Part shown: one piece after another, positions 53,168 through 62,267 of the stretch
Layout: each line of letters opens with the position of its first letter
Position numbering within the stretch: the stretch's first letter is position 1
NCBI RefSeq assembly: GCF_002754245.1
Contig: NZ_PEEX01000001.1
Location: 186,001 to 250,000 of the forward strand
DNA length: 64,000 bases
DNA from: Chryseobacterium sp. 52
GTDB taxonomy: Bacteria > Bacteroidota > Bacteroidia > Flavobacteriales > Weeksellaceae
Reading direction: 5' to 3'
Notes under the pieces: generated by a model
Database searches by the model: none
The model's input: the letters and a program-made list of their open reading frames with translations, nothing else
What the model was told of the DNA's origin: nothing
Made by a program: the position numbers and the translations under genes

Positions 53168-55894
53168 ATGAAAAAATATATTCTTTCACTGGCGGTTTTA
53201 TCGCTTTTTTACACTAAATCTGACGCCTGTGCGTGGTCGGATCCTGATTATGAATATTTCAACCTTTTTACGCAAAGTATTATAAAGGATAAATCTTATC
53301 TCCCTTTTCTGCTTACCTATTCCAACAGGTTTTATGGTGATTATAAAGCCAACTCCATTCCTGATGATAATATTGAGACCTGGAAGAAGTTTTTCAACAA
53401 CCAGCTGAACTATGCTGAGACCGAAAATCTGGTGTACAAGATCAGTATGAATGATCTTAATGCTTTAAAAAACGGAACTTCAGCCCACCCATTTTTACAA
53501 AAACTGGGCACAGGTTTCTATTCAAAATACAAAGAGGGGATTGATTATTTAATTGAAGCAAAATACCTGGAGCCTTACATGAGCATCACTTATGTTGAAA
53601 ACCCGGACTCATTTTACAACAACGGTCCTTCAAAGAATCTGAATGCCACTTCCATTGATTATGCTAAAACAGTCAATGCTCTTACTTCTTTATATAATGC
53701 TGCGAGAAACCCGGAGATCAAACAACGTTACGGATATCAGCTTGTACGTTTCAATCATTACACAAGAAATTATGATGCCGCATTAGAAGCTTTCAAAACT
53801 TATATAGAGCCCATTAAACAAAAAGGGACGGTATATTTCATGGCACTTGATCAGCTTGCAGGCGCACAGAGAGGAAAGGAAATGAACAGTGATGCCAACT
53901 GGAACTTTTTCCAGGTTTTTATGAACAGCAAAGACCGCAAGGAGTCTGCTTTTGTTTCAATGAAACTTTCGGATACGGCTTCTTTCAGTAATATTATGAA
54001 GAGAGCGGGTACCAGTAATGAAAAGAATATGGCTTACTTCCTGTTGGGGTATGAAGGTTTCAACAATCCTATTCCTATTATGGAAAAGATGTACGACATC
54101 GATCCTGATTCTGAGATCCTGAAAGTGATGGCGGTAAGGAGTATTAATGAGTTGGAAAGAAGTTATCTTCCGATCTACTATTATAATTCAGATGCTACAG
54201 ACAGTCCGAATGTTCAGAGAGGAAATGCTGATGACCATGACAAAACGTCAAAAGATTCGAAATCTGAGCCTGCAGAAGTAAAAAAAGAAGAAAAACTTTC
54301 GCTCTGGCAGAAGATTGTAAGGTTCTTTAAAAATCTTTTCGGAGGGTCAAAATCTGATACTGCTCATGGAGATAAAACAGACCAAAGCAATGATGAGTTA
54401 CTGAATAATCCGGACAGAATTCCTTTCTATACAAAATCCAGCTACGGTTATGATGAGAAAACGAATGATTATCTGGACGATCTGGAAAAATTCACAGAAA
54501 AAACCAGAAAAGTATCGAAGGATGAGTACTGGAAAATCGCACATGCCTATCTTAAATTCCTGAAAAAGGACTATAAGGCAAGCAGTGAAATTCTGGAGGA
54601 TATCCAGACAACCAATCCTGAATATCTTGAAGAAATCAAAAGAATGAAAGTCCTGAATGATATTGTTTCTCATCCTAAGATCGATGCTGAATACGAAGAT
54701 CATTTAATGAAAGATTACGCTGATTACTTCGTAAAAAAAGAAGTGAAGAAAGACAGTACTGCTGTTTCTGATTATGACTATTATGGGGAGACCCCATCTA
54801 CCGCAGACTTCCTTAAAGATGTTCTGGCCAACCGATACTTCCTGCAGGGTGAAGACGGAAAATCATTCCTGATGAGCAACAAGCTTTCGGATCTTCAGTA
54901 TAACCCGAATTCAAGTTTGGTAAAAAGTGTTGAAGATTTTTATAAAAACCCGAATAAGACTCAGTTTGAACAGCAGATCATTGCCAAGAACATGGACAAT
55001 GTAGGAAATATTGATGCTTTCTTTAGTACCATCTACGGAGACAGAGCCATGAAACAGGCAGATTTTGAAAAAGCCAGGTCTTATTATGAAAAAGCACAGG
55101 GCTTTGCAGGTATTCCAAGAATGAATTATGACTGGACAGACAAAGGAGAAAAAATTACGGCAAAGCAATATGCAGCCGGTGAATATAACGGATTCAGAGA
55201 TATTTCGGATCTTGTATTTGGACATAATGTATGGGAGAGTTTCGGAAGCCAGGAAACTGAAAGTATGAAATCGGAAGATTATTCTGCCTTCCCTTTCATT
55301 AAAACCAGTATGAATAAAATGGAACTGGCAGATGCCCTGATCCAGCTTAAAAAGATCAGTGCCGGAACGGATGAAAAAGCAGCCAAAGCCAGCCAGTTAA
55401 TCGGAAACTTACTGTACAATACTTCAAGTTTAGGATATTACCGTCAGCTTTTCGTGATGGATATAGACAACAGCAACGGAGGAAAATATGACTTCTGGAA
55501 TACGGACAGAAAGAATCCTTATAAGTATTATTATAAGAACTTCCTGTATACCACTTATATTGAACCGGATAATTTTGACCTCGCGATCAATTATTATCAA
55601 AAGACGCTGAAGCTTTCAAAAGATAAAGAGCAGAGAGCAAGGGTTCTTTTCCAGATGGCCAGTGCGGAACAAGGAAAGTACTATCAGTATGAGGCTAAAA
55701 ATGCAGCTCATGTAAGTTATTCAGATCCTCAATATTCTGAAAAGGAACAGGCTCACCAGACTGAACTTGACCAAATCCGAAACCAGAAGTACAGAACGTA
55801 TTTTGCCCAGCTGAAATCTCAGTATGCAGAAACGGAAACAATGAAAGGACTGGCAGGAAGCTGTAGTTATTTCGGATACTTTATGAGAAGATAA
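53168..55894 (+). CDS. Large secreted repeat-rich (TPR-like) protein of unknown function
   Basis: The 908-residue protein has a Sec signal, then the motif ACAWSDPDYEYFNLF (Cys21), and long helical repeats that look like TPR/SEL1-type solenoids (for example YDAALEAFKTYIEPIKQKG, DFEKARSYYEKAQGFAG, DLAINYYQKTLKLSKDKEQ). A charged linker at about 345-420 (DDHDKTSKDSKSEPAEVKKEEK and DTAHGDKTDQSNDELL) divides two halves. No catalytic motif is seen. It is the last and largest gene of a three-gene secreted cassette; the 88-nt upstream gap holds no terminator. Role unknown, perhaps a scaffold at the cell envelope. Confidence 0.78.
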   Translation: MKKYILSLAVLSLFYTKSDACAWSDPDYEYFNLFTQSIIKDKSYLPFLLTYSNRFYGDYKANSIPDDNIETWKKFFNNQLNYAETENLVYKISMNDLNALKNGTSAHPFLQKLGTGFYSKYKEGIDYLIEAKYLEPYMSITYVENPDSFYNNGPSKNLNATSIDYAKTVNALTSLYNAARNPEIKQRYGYQLVRFNHYTRNYDAALEAFKTYIEPIKQKGTVYFMALDQLAGAQRGKEMNSDANWNFFQVFMNSKDRKESAFVSMKLSDTASFSNIMKRAGTSNEKNMAYFLLGYEGFNNPIPIMEKMYDIDPDSEILKVMAVRSINELERSYLPIYYYNSDATDSPNVQRGNADDHDKTSKDSKSEPAEVKKEEKLSLWQKIVRFFKNLFGGSKSDTAHGDKTDQSNDELLNNPDRIPFYTKSSYGYDEKTNDYLDDLEKFTEKTRKVSKDEYWKIAHAYLKFLKKDYKASSEILEDIQTTNPEYLEEIKRMKVLNDIVSHPKIDAEYEDHLMKDYADYFVKKEVKKDSTAVSDYDYYGETPSTADFLKDVLANRYFLQGEDGKSFLMSNKLSDLQYNPNSSLVKSVEDFYKNPNKTQFEQQIIAKNMDNVGNIDAFFSTIYGDRAMKQADFEKARSYYEKAQGFAGIPRMNYDWTDKGEKITAKQYAAGEYNGFRDISDLVFGHNVWESFGSQETESMKSEDYSAFPFIKTSMNKMELADALIQLKKISAGTDEKAAKASQLIGNLLYNTSSLGYYRQLFVMDIDNSNGGKYDFWNTDRKNPYKYYYKNFLYTTYIEPDNFDLAINYYQKTLKLSKDKEQRARVLFQMASAEQGKYYQYEAKNAAHVSYSDPQYSEKEQAHQTELDQIRNQKYRTYFAQLKSQYAETETMKGLAGSCSYFGYFMRR

Positions 55895-55918
55895 TTTTTA
55901 AATAGTCTGTAAAAACAA

Positions 55919-55949
55919 AAAAGGAATCATTGCGATTCCTTTTTTTGTT
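55919..55949. terminator. Bidirectional terminator
   Basis: AAAAGGAATC (55919-55928), loop ATTGC, GATTCCTTTT (55934-55943) with a T-run. It lies between the 908-residue gene and the iron permease gene, whose stop codon is inside it. Confidence 0.9.
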
Positions 55950-56427
55950 GTTTTTTCTGAAGCCATTCTTCATGTTTATGCTTAAAAAATTCATGCTTGT
56001 AATCCTGATTTCTTTTTGCAGCATCTATAGAATGTGAGGTGTGAATGTCATTATCTTCTTCTGCAAAATCAGCCAGCTTTTCATAATAACAGTGAAGCTG
56101 ATCAAGTTCTTTTTCCGTCAGATCTTCAATATCGACAATTCTGTTGCTTGCTTTTTCATTGGCTGCAAGAAGCTCATTGAGTTTAATCTGTATGGCTTTT
56201 GAATCTTTGTTCTGAGCTTTCTGAATTAAAAAAACCATCAGAAAGGTAATAATGGTTGTCCCGGTATTGATGACCAGCTGCCATGTTTCAGAATAATTAA
56301 AAACGGGGCCTGAAACAGCCCAGATCAACACGATAAGTACCGCTCCGATAAATGCGTATGAACTTCCCGTAAATTTGGTCGCCCAATCTGAAAATTTCTC
56401 AAAAAGATTATTGCTCTTATGGCTCAT
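55927..56427 (-). CDS. Low-affinity iron permease-family protein
   Basis: The 166-residue protein matches the low-affinity iron permease family (PF04120): FSDWATKFTGSSYAFIGAVLIVLIWAVSGPVF, a second membrane helix NTGTTIITFLMVFLIQKAQNKDSKAIQIKLNELL in outline, then a helical cytosolic tail with many His and charged residues (YYEKLADFAEEDNDIHTSHSID). It is last in a minus-strand iron-linked set. Actual iron transport by bacterial members is unproven. Confidence 0.85.
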   Translation of the reverse strand: MSHKSNNLFEKFSDWATKFTGSSYAFIGAVLIVLIWAVSGPVFNYSETWQLVINTGTTIITFLMVFLIQKAQNKDSKAIQIKLNELLAANEKASNRIVDIEDLTEKELDQLHCYYEKLADFAEEDNDIHTSHSIDAAKRNQDYKHEFFKHKHEEWLQKKQQKKESQ

Positions 56428-56607
56428 GGTATCAATTCTTTTAATGAATAAATGTATTGAATTAACCTGAATCCGAAGTAAGAAAGTTGGGGATATTATT
56501 TATACGCATAGAAATAGGCAAAAGGAAAATGGGAGTCCCTTTTCTTAGTGAAGCTGTAGCTGCATTTTGAAGGAGGCTCATCAGGTTAATTTTGCTTTTT
56601 ATCTCTT

Positions 56608-56640
56608 GCAGATTGAGCAGATGACGCAGATTCTTCATCC
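56608..56640. repeat. Decayed short repeat, copy B
   Basis: GCAGATTGAGCAGATGACGC followed by AGATTCTTCATCC, related to 53094-53128. It lies between the iron permease and PepSY genes in a gap with no supported coding region. Confidence 0.45.
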
Positions 56641-56743
56641 TATTATATAAAAAAAACAATACAGAAATCAGGCAATTTATTATTTTGACTTTCATAAACT
56701 TAGCCCTCATATCTGCTATCTTACCTTTCCAAAAACAACAGTC

Positions 56744-57937
56744 TTATTTCATCTTCCTAAACCTATGCCACCATATCAGAAAGCCTGTCACCGGTAATGA
56801 ACAGCCGATGAGTGAAACCAGGAAATAAAGGATAATACTGGGAAGTCCCATAATCTCTCCTGTATGCAGTGGCTTGGCCAATGCGGTGAACTGTTTATTC
56901 AATGGCTTGTCAGAGAATAGTTCTTTAGTTTTAAAAACTCCTGTTTTATCAAAAGTGACTTCATCGGGAAGCATCATTCCAAGGAAATTCCGGGTATTGG
57001 TTTTAATGACTACATATCTTGGATTTTCTTTATTCGGAAGTTCTATACTGGTCACTGCGGTATAAGGAAGCTGATTGTTCGCAAGCTTCAATATTTGGTC
57101 TATAGATGCTGAAGCGGTATTTTTCAGATTCTTTTTTTCATCCTGTTTTTGCAGCATATCTTCAAGAAGTCCTCCGAAGGGATCATCACCACTTTTCTCT
57201 TCCGCAATATTATCAATTGATGAGCCTCCCAAACTCACAATAAGGGCATTCTTTACCCAGGGATAGGTTATGTACAGCCCCGTTACAGCAATAAAGAATA
57301 GCATTAAAAAGGTGTAAAAGCCAAGTGTATTGTGTAGATCATAATTCACACGCTGGAATTTTGCTTTGAGCTTAACGGTCAGACCTTGTTTCAGAAATTT
57401 CAGCTTTTTGGGTAGCCAGAGCACGAATCCGGAAATGATCAGTATACAGAACATCAGAACAGATGCCCCAACAATCTGACGTCCGGCATTTCCCATCATC
57501 AGATTTCTGTGAATATCAAGAACCACTTCAAAAAACCGATTGGCTCCTGTATCTGCCTGCCCTAAGATATGACCATTATATTGATTGTAGTACGAGCTTT
57601 TATCCAACTGTTTTTCCCTGTAAGAAACTATATAACTTCTGTTTTGGCTGTCAGGAATCAGCAAAGCTGTAAGTTCTTTTCCACTTTTCGATAATGCTGC
57701 CTGAATCTGGTCCGGCCTCTGCGGAGTTTTCGAAGCAGAAGTGATATAGACTTTATCGCTGTTATAAAGATCAATGATCTGGTTCTTGAATGCGTAAAGA
57801 CATCCGGTAAGGCACATCACAAATACGATGATGCTTGACAGAAGCCCCAGCCAAAGGTGAATGATCCACATCAGGTATTTAATGAGTGATTCATTTTTTC
57901 TTCTTTTCCGATAAAGGCTTTTAAATAATGATTTCAT
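56744..57937 (-). CDS. PepSY-associated membrane protein (iron-uptake reductase-like)
   Basis: The 397-residue protein has an N-terminal membrane helix (LIKYLMWIIHLWLGLLSSIIVFVMCLTGCLYAF), two PepSY-like periplasmic regions (around 70-115 and 280-340) and three more membrane helices, ending in VSLIGCSLPVTGFLIWWHRFRK. Such PepSY-TM proteins commonly stand beside TonB-dependent siderophore receptors, where they are thought to reduce or release ferric siderophore in the periplasm. It follows the helical lipoprotein by 81 nt. Confidence 0.88.
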   Translation of the reverse strand: MKSLFKSLYRKRRKNESLIKYLMWIIHLWLGLLSSIIVFVMCLTGCLYAFKNQIIDLYNSDKVYITSASKTPQRPDQIQAALSKSGKELTALLIPDSQNRSYIVSYREKQLDKSSYYNQYNGHILGQADTGANRFFEVVLDIHRNLMMGNAGRQIVGASVLMFCILIISGFVLWLPKKLKFLKQGLTVKLKAKFQRVNYDLHNTLGFYTFLMLFFIAVTGLYITYPWVKNALIVSLGGSSIDNIAEEKSGDDPFGGLLEDMLQKQDEKKNLKNTASASIDQILKLANNQLPYTAVTSIELPNKENPRYVVIKTNTRNFLGMMLPDEVTFDKTGVFKTKELFSDKPLNKQFTALAKPLHTGEIMGLPSIILYFLVSLIGCSLPVTGFLIWWHRFRKMK

Positions 57938-58018
57938 TAGGGTTTAATAGCAAAAACATTAAGACAGGAATACTGCCTTAATGTTCTCTAATTAAAATTG
58001 ATATGAATGTCTAATTGT

Positions 58019-58636
58019 TTATTTTCTTCCCTTGAACTGAACATCCTTTACGATCTCTTCGAATTTCGTAAAATGTTCCGGGGTAAGGGCTTTCTGAATC
58101 GCTGCTTTTCTCTGGGTATCAAATTTTACCCAGTATTCTTTAGCAAGATCATTATTTCCGTGATATACATCGTGGGCATCGTTAAATGCTTTTTCAAAAG
58201 CATCGTTTGCCGCATTCACTACTTTGAACTCATCTTCTGAAAGCTGGCCTTCAGTTTTAATTCTTTCAAGGAGTGCGTTGTCATATCTTGGTCTTTTTCT
58301 TGAATTTTCATCAACGAATGTATTGAATTTTTCCATCTGCGGAGCGTCAAGAACTTTCGCCATTTCAAGAGACTGCTGTGCTCTCAGCTCTTCTCCTTTA
58401 ATGCCCAGTGCCACACGGTCCATATTTCCGCCCTGTGCTTTTGCTGCCTGGAAGTTCTGCTCCTGAAGGTCCTGATACTTTTTAGTAATCTCGTCAAAGC
58501 TTTTCACCTGATCCGGGGTAAGCTGTACTTCAGTTTTGAACTGATTATAGTCAACGCCTTTCTTTTTGTCTCCTGAACATGCAACAGATACTGCACCAAG
58601 AGCCAAGGCTAAGAATAATGTTTTTACGCTTTTCAT
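58019..58636 (-). CDS. Helical periplasmic lipoprotein with LTxxQ-like motifs
   Basis: The 205-residue product has a lipoprotein signal (LGAVSVAC, Cys20). The mature part is almost all helix. LTPDQVKSFDEITKKYQDL near residue 38 and LTPEHFTKFEEIVKD near the end resemble the LTxxQ motif of Spy/CpxP-type metal-stress chaperones, although the second is degenerate. It lies between the siderophore receptor (18-nt gap) and the PepSY gene, so it probably supports iron handling in the periplasm. Confidence 0.72.
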   Translation of the reverse strand: MKSVKTLFLALALGAVSVACSGDKKKGVDYNQFKTEVQLTPDQVKSFDEITKKYQDLQEQNFQAAKAQGGNMDRVALGIKGEELRAQQSLEMAKVLDAPQMEKFNTFVDENSRKRPRYDNALLERIKTEGQLSEDEFKVVNAANDAFEKAFNDAHDVYHGNNDLAKEYWVKFDTQRKAAIQKALTPEHFTKFEEIVKDVQFKGRK

Positions 58637-58654
58637 AATGAATAATTTTGCTGA

Positions 58655-60838
58655 TTAGAATTTATAATTTACCTGTACGGCAAAGTTTCTAGGCTGAATC
58701 TGATCGATGTAACCACCTCTGAAGTAAGAGTTGTATCCTACAGAATCAAAGATATTGTTAAAGAAACCTCTCAGTCCCAATCCGTTTTTGAAGGTGTACC
58801 CAATTTGAGCATCTACGGTAGTATATTCCGGCATGTTGAAAGGTTTTTCTCCAGGCTGAGTTCCGTTTACATGGCCATTTTCTGCATTGGTATAAATCTG
58901 CTTAAAGTCGTCAACAGGTCTGTTTCCCACGTAATAGATTCCGGCACCTACATCCAGACCTTCCAGGATTCCTGCATTGAATTTATAATTCAACCATGCA
59001 TTTGCAGAATGTTTAGGAGTATTGATAGGAGCTGATCCATTGACAAATGAAGGACTGTCTTTGTATTGGGCATCTACATAAGCCCATCCGGTCATCACCT
59101 GAAGGTTTGGAAGGATTTTTCCAATTAATTCAATCTCCATTCCCTTTCTTCTTAACTCACCTGCCATTGCATAGATTCCAGTACTATTCCCATCTTTTAA
59201 CAGCTCATAAGATAAATTATCAGTGTTAATATCGAAGAATGTAACATTAAATCTTAATCTCTCATTCAGCCAGTCAGACTTAATTCCTGCTTCCCATTGT
59301 TTGGTTGTAGAAGCTCCTACTGTCCCCCCTCCAAGTAAAGCATTGTTTGAACTTCTTAATGAAGTAGTGCTTGTATATGATCCAAAAACATTCATGTTCT
59401 CAATAGGAGAAATCATGATTCCTAATGAAGGGTTAAAGGCATAATCCTTTTCTTTATCAGAACCAATTAATCTGCTGTAACGAAGTCCTAAATGAGCTTT
59501 AATATATTTATTGAAAGTGATAACATCCTGTGCCATTAATCCCATAGTAGGAGCTACTGCATTCACTACTGGATTCTTATCTATCAGGCTAAAATTATTA
59601 GGATCGATATTTGAAGGCAGAACATTATTCACCTCATTTAAAACATTGATCTGATCAACTGTTTTTGCTTTATAAGAAGTAGTCGTAACATTAGACTCTT
59701 TCCAGTCGAAACCTACCTGGAATGTATGTTTCATAAAACCGGTCATTACATCCGTTCCTATAAAATCAAACTGAAGGACTTTGTTTATATCTTCTCTATC
59801 TGATCTTGTTAATGTTCGGTTACGGAATTCATTTGGATTTTTATTATTAACCGGGGCCAAAGCTGCACCAATGATTTCAGACTGGTAAGATGAGCTCATG
59901 AAAGCTGCTCTTAACTTTAGCTTTTCAGTAAGTTTTCTTGTTGCCGTTGTAGAGAAATTAAATGTTTCTATTTTGGCATTATCTGATGCAAAGCCCAGAA
60001 ATTTTCTTCCCGGCATTTTGTATATCGCTTCAACATCACCTTTGGCAAGGTTTACAGTTCCTCTGTCTGGTGTGGTATTATTATGCATATAATCCATCTC
60101 TACCACAATTTCAGTCTTATCATCAGGACGAATTGCAATAGACGGATTTACATAGATACGGTCTGTATTAATAAATCTTCTGAAGCTGTTGTTATCCTGA
60201 TAAGCTGCGTTCAATCTAACTGCTATTTTACCCTGAGAATCCAATACTCTCTGGAAATCTACGGTAGGTCTGTAAAAATCCCAGCTTCCGTATCTGAAAC
60301 CTACATTGGTTTGGTTGATAAACTTAGGAACTTTCGTCACTACGTTGATCACTCCACCGGCAGAACCAAGTCCGTCACCGATCCCTTGTGTTACTGCTGC
60401 AGATCCTTTAATAACCTGAATACTTTCAACACCCTGCATATCCGTAAGCATAGCTCCTGTACGGAAATCCGAGTCCATCTGAACACCGTTCTTCAAAACC
60501 GGCACTCCACGATATCCTCTGATAGACATACTTTCTCTTGTACCTCCATAGCTTCCGAACTGGGTAACTCCCGGGATATTTTTAGCAACATCTGTTACGG
60601 TTAAACCTCCTAAATCTTCAATTACTTTATAGGAAATCACTGAAATACTCTGGATCTGGTCTCTGGTTTTCAAAGGAAGCCTTGTAATTGCTTCCAGGCC
60701 TACAGGCTGTTTCTTTTTTTCACCAAATAATTCTACTTCATCAATCTCTTTTGATTTTTTAATAGAATCATTCACTTGCTGTGCGTTTACAAAAACCCCA
60801 CCCAATACAAGCAGAGAAAAGGATACTACTTTATTCAT
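58655..60838 (-). CDS. TonB-dependent siderophore receptor
   Basis: The 727-residue protein has a Sec signal (to about VNA, residue 19) and a plug (residues about 50-180) of siderophore-receptor type: GGLTVTDVAKNIPGVTQFG, ESMSIRGYRGVPVLKNGVQMD and VESIQVIKGSAAVTQGIGDGLGSAGGVINVVTK. The 22-strand barrel ends in RNFAVQVNYKF with a terminal Phe. It resembles FhuA/FpvA-type receptors; the exact siderophore is unknown. It heads an operon with a lipoprotein and PepSY gene. Confidence 0.93.
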   Translation of the reverse strand: MNKVVSFSLLVLGGVFVNAQQVNDSIKKSKEIDEVELFGEKKKQPVGLEAITRLPLKTRDQIQSISVISYKVIEDLGGLTVTDVAKNIPGVTQFGSYGGTRESMSIRGYRGVPVLKNGVQMDSDFRTGAMLTDMQGVESIQVIKGSAAVTQGIGDGLGSAGGVINVVTKVPKFINQTNVGFRYGSWDFYRPTVDFQRVLDSQGKIAVRLNAAYQDNNSFRRFINTDRIYVNPSIAIRPDDKTEIVVEMDYMHNNTTPDRGTVNLAKGDVEAIYKMPGRKFLGFASDNAKIETFNFSTTATRKLTEKLKLRAAFMSSSYQSEIIGAALAPVNNKNPNEFRNRTLTRSDREDINKVLQFDFIGTDVMTGFMKHTFQVGFDWKESNVTTTSYKAKTVDQINVLNEVNNVLPSNIDPNNFSLIDKNPVVNAVAPTMGLMAQDVITFNKYIKAHLGLRYSRLIGSDKEKDYAFNPSLGIMISPIENMNVFGSYTSTTSLRSSNNALLGGGTVGASTTKQWEAGIKSDWLNERLRFNVTFFDINTDNLSYELLKDGNSTGIYAMAGELRRKGMEIELIGKILPNLQVMTGWAYVDAQYKDSPSFVNGSAPINTPKHSANAWLNYKFNAGILEGLDVGAGIYYVGNRPVDDFKQIYTNAENGHVNGTQPGEKPFNMPEYTTVDAQIGYTFKNGLGLRGFFNNIFDSVGYNSYFRGGYIDQIQPRNFAVQVNYKF

Positions 60839-60853
60839 CTAATAACTTTTTTG

Positions 60854-60861
60854 CAAAATTA
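60854..60861 (-). promoter_or_regulatory. Candidate -7 box of the siderophore receptor operon
   Basis: The complement reads TAATTTTG (TAnnTTTG), 15 nt before the ATG at 60838. The upstream complement of about 60867-60885 (TTATTTAGAATGAATAA) is AT-rich and could be a half-degenerate Fur-type site, which I cannot confirm. Confidence 0.4.
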
Positions 60862-60963
60862 TTATTTTTATTCATTCTAAATAAATAAAATCAAATGAGA
60901 TATGTCACTTTAAAAATAAAAAATCCCTCTTTAGTAAGAAGGATAAAAATCTATGATTCGTAT

Positions 60964-61791
60964 TTAATATAAAGGATATCTTAGGGCTTTATCAATTTCG
61001 ATAGGATTGTTTTCCCGAAGCATTGCTTTCCTTCGTTCATCAGACATTCCTTTAAGCTGATCTATACTTTTTATCTGGACTCCGAGCACGTAAAATGTAT
61101 TTTCAGGATTGGTATTGGACTTAAATGATTCAGCAATATCCTGTAAGGGATCATTGTAAAGTTCTAATTGTTTCTTAGCTATGATTTTCTCTGTAACAGG
61201 AATTGGTTTTCGGCCAAGAAAACTTTCAAGAAACTTCGCTTCATAGGTTTTAGGAAGCTTCATACTTTTTGAGAGTTTAAAAATATAGTTCTTCTTGTCA
61301 TCTTCAATCTCGAAAATCAGCCCGGGAAGTCCCCGAAATTTATAAGGACCTTCGCTCAGAGCCACATCTTTGGAAAACCAAGCAATCCAATTTCTTCCTC
61401 CGAAAGTTGTTGTTGCTTTTTGTAATTTATACTGACCGTCAACTTTTGTATCATTTAGAAGTTTCCACGTCATTTTATCTGTAGACTTCAGAGAGAAAAA
61501 ATAGTTTATCAAAATCAATGACGTATTTTCAAAAGAGTTCTTTTTTCTGATAATCGCCGGAAGATGATCGTCCCATCTTGTTCTGTTTTGCCCCCGAATA
61601 ATATTTAAAGAATCCGTTTCGGCATAAGAGTAAGGATAAAATTTGACATCATCAGGATTGATATCCAAAATCATATTTTCTTTAGCAAATTCTTTTGCCA
61701 GTGAATCTGATTTATACTGAAACTGGTAGATAAAACGATGGGTTTGCGCCGATAATAATAAAGGAAATAATAGCAAAATCAGTTTGTTCAT
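60964..61791 (-). CDS. GLPGLI-family secreted protein
   Basis: The 275-residue protein has a Sec signal (MNKLILLLFPLLLSAQ). The diagnostic motif YKFRGLPGLIFEIED is near residue 155. The family is almost confined to Bacteroidota and has no known function; members are often multi-copy. It lies alone between the siderophore receptor and rpsJ. Confidence 0.93.
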   Translation of the reverse strand: MNKLILLLFPLLLSAQTHRFIYQFQYKSDSLAKEFAKENMILDINPDDVKFYPYSYAETDSLNIIRGQNRTRWDDHLPAIIRKKNSFENTSLILINYFFSLKSTDKMTWKLLNDTKVDGQYKLQKATTTFGGRNWIAWFSKDVALSEGPYKFRGLPGLIFEIEDDKKNYIFKLSKSMKLPKTYEAKFLESFLGRKPIPVTEKIIAKKQLELYNDPLQDIAESFKSNTNPENTFYVLGVQIKSIDQLKGMSDERRKAMLRENNPIEIDKALRYPLY

Positions 61792-61805
61792 ATCTTTAGT
61801 TTAAT

Positions 61806-61813
61806 CAAAAATA
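61806..61813 (-). promoter_or_regulatory. Candidate -7 box of the GLPGLI gene
   Basis: The complement reads TATTTTTG (TAnnTTTG), 14 nt before the ATG at 61791. No clear -33 box. Confidence 0.35.
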
Positions 61814-61850
61814 TCAATAATGTTTGAATTGATTAAAATTTAAAACAAAA

Positions 61851-61878
61851 AAATCCCTTTTCTTTCGAAAAGGGATTT
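61851..61878 (-). terminator. Terminator of the fusA-rpsJ operon
   Basis: AAATCCCTTTTC (61851-61862), loop TTTC, GAAAAGGGATTT (61867-61878) is a perfect 12-bp stem. On the minus strand a T-run follows (complement of AAAACAAAAAAA). It ends the str-type operon downstream of rpsJ. Confidence 0.92.
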
Positions 61879-61944
61879 AATATAGTTGCAAAGTTTAATT
61901 TTGCTAAAGACTTCAGACTTTCATCATCCATCTTCCGGCAATTA

Positions 61945-62250
61945 TCACACTTTAATTTCTACGTCTACACCTGAAGGAAGTTCTAATTTCATTAGAGCAT
62001 CAACAGTTTTAGAAGAAGAAGAGTAGATATCCATCAATCTCTTGTGAGCTGATAACTGGAACTGCTCTCTTGCTTTTTTGTTTACGTGCGGAGATCTCAA
62101 CACAGTGAAGATTCTCTTATTTGTAGGCAATGGAATTGGTCCGTTTACAACAGCACCAGTAGCCTTTACCGTTTTTACGATTTTCTCAGCAGACTTGTCT
62201 ACCAAGTTGTAATCGTAAGATTTTAATTTTATTCTGATTCTTTGTGACAT
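61945..62250 (-). CDS. rpsJ: 30S ribosomal protein S10
   Basis: S10 is a head protein and, with NusB, an antitermination factor. The 101-residue product starts [33 protein letters not shown] in outline and ends SGVDVEIKV. It follows fusA by 17 nt and is followed by a terminator, not by rplC. Confidence 0.98.
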   Translation of the reverse strand: MSQRIRIKLKSYDYNLVDKSAEKIVKTVKATGAVVNGPIPLPTNKRIFTVLRSPHVNKKAREQFQLSAHKRLMDIYSSSSKTVDALMKLELPSGVDVEIKV

Positions 62251-62267
62251 TTTTCTAATTTAAAAAA

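Noticed and set aside
56462..56710. An 82-codon minus-strand frame between the PepSY and iron permease genes
   Set aside because: It spans a decayed repeat, has no family resemblance or export signal, and its composition (many Leu/Ile/Asn in mixed order) fits random AT-rich sequence.
60083..60604. A 173-codon plus-strand frame inside the siderophore receptor gene
   Set aside because: Antisense shadow of a well-supported receptor; product is low-complexity Ser/Cys/His-rich.
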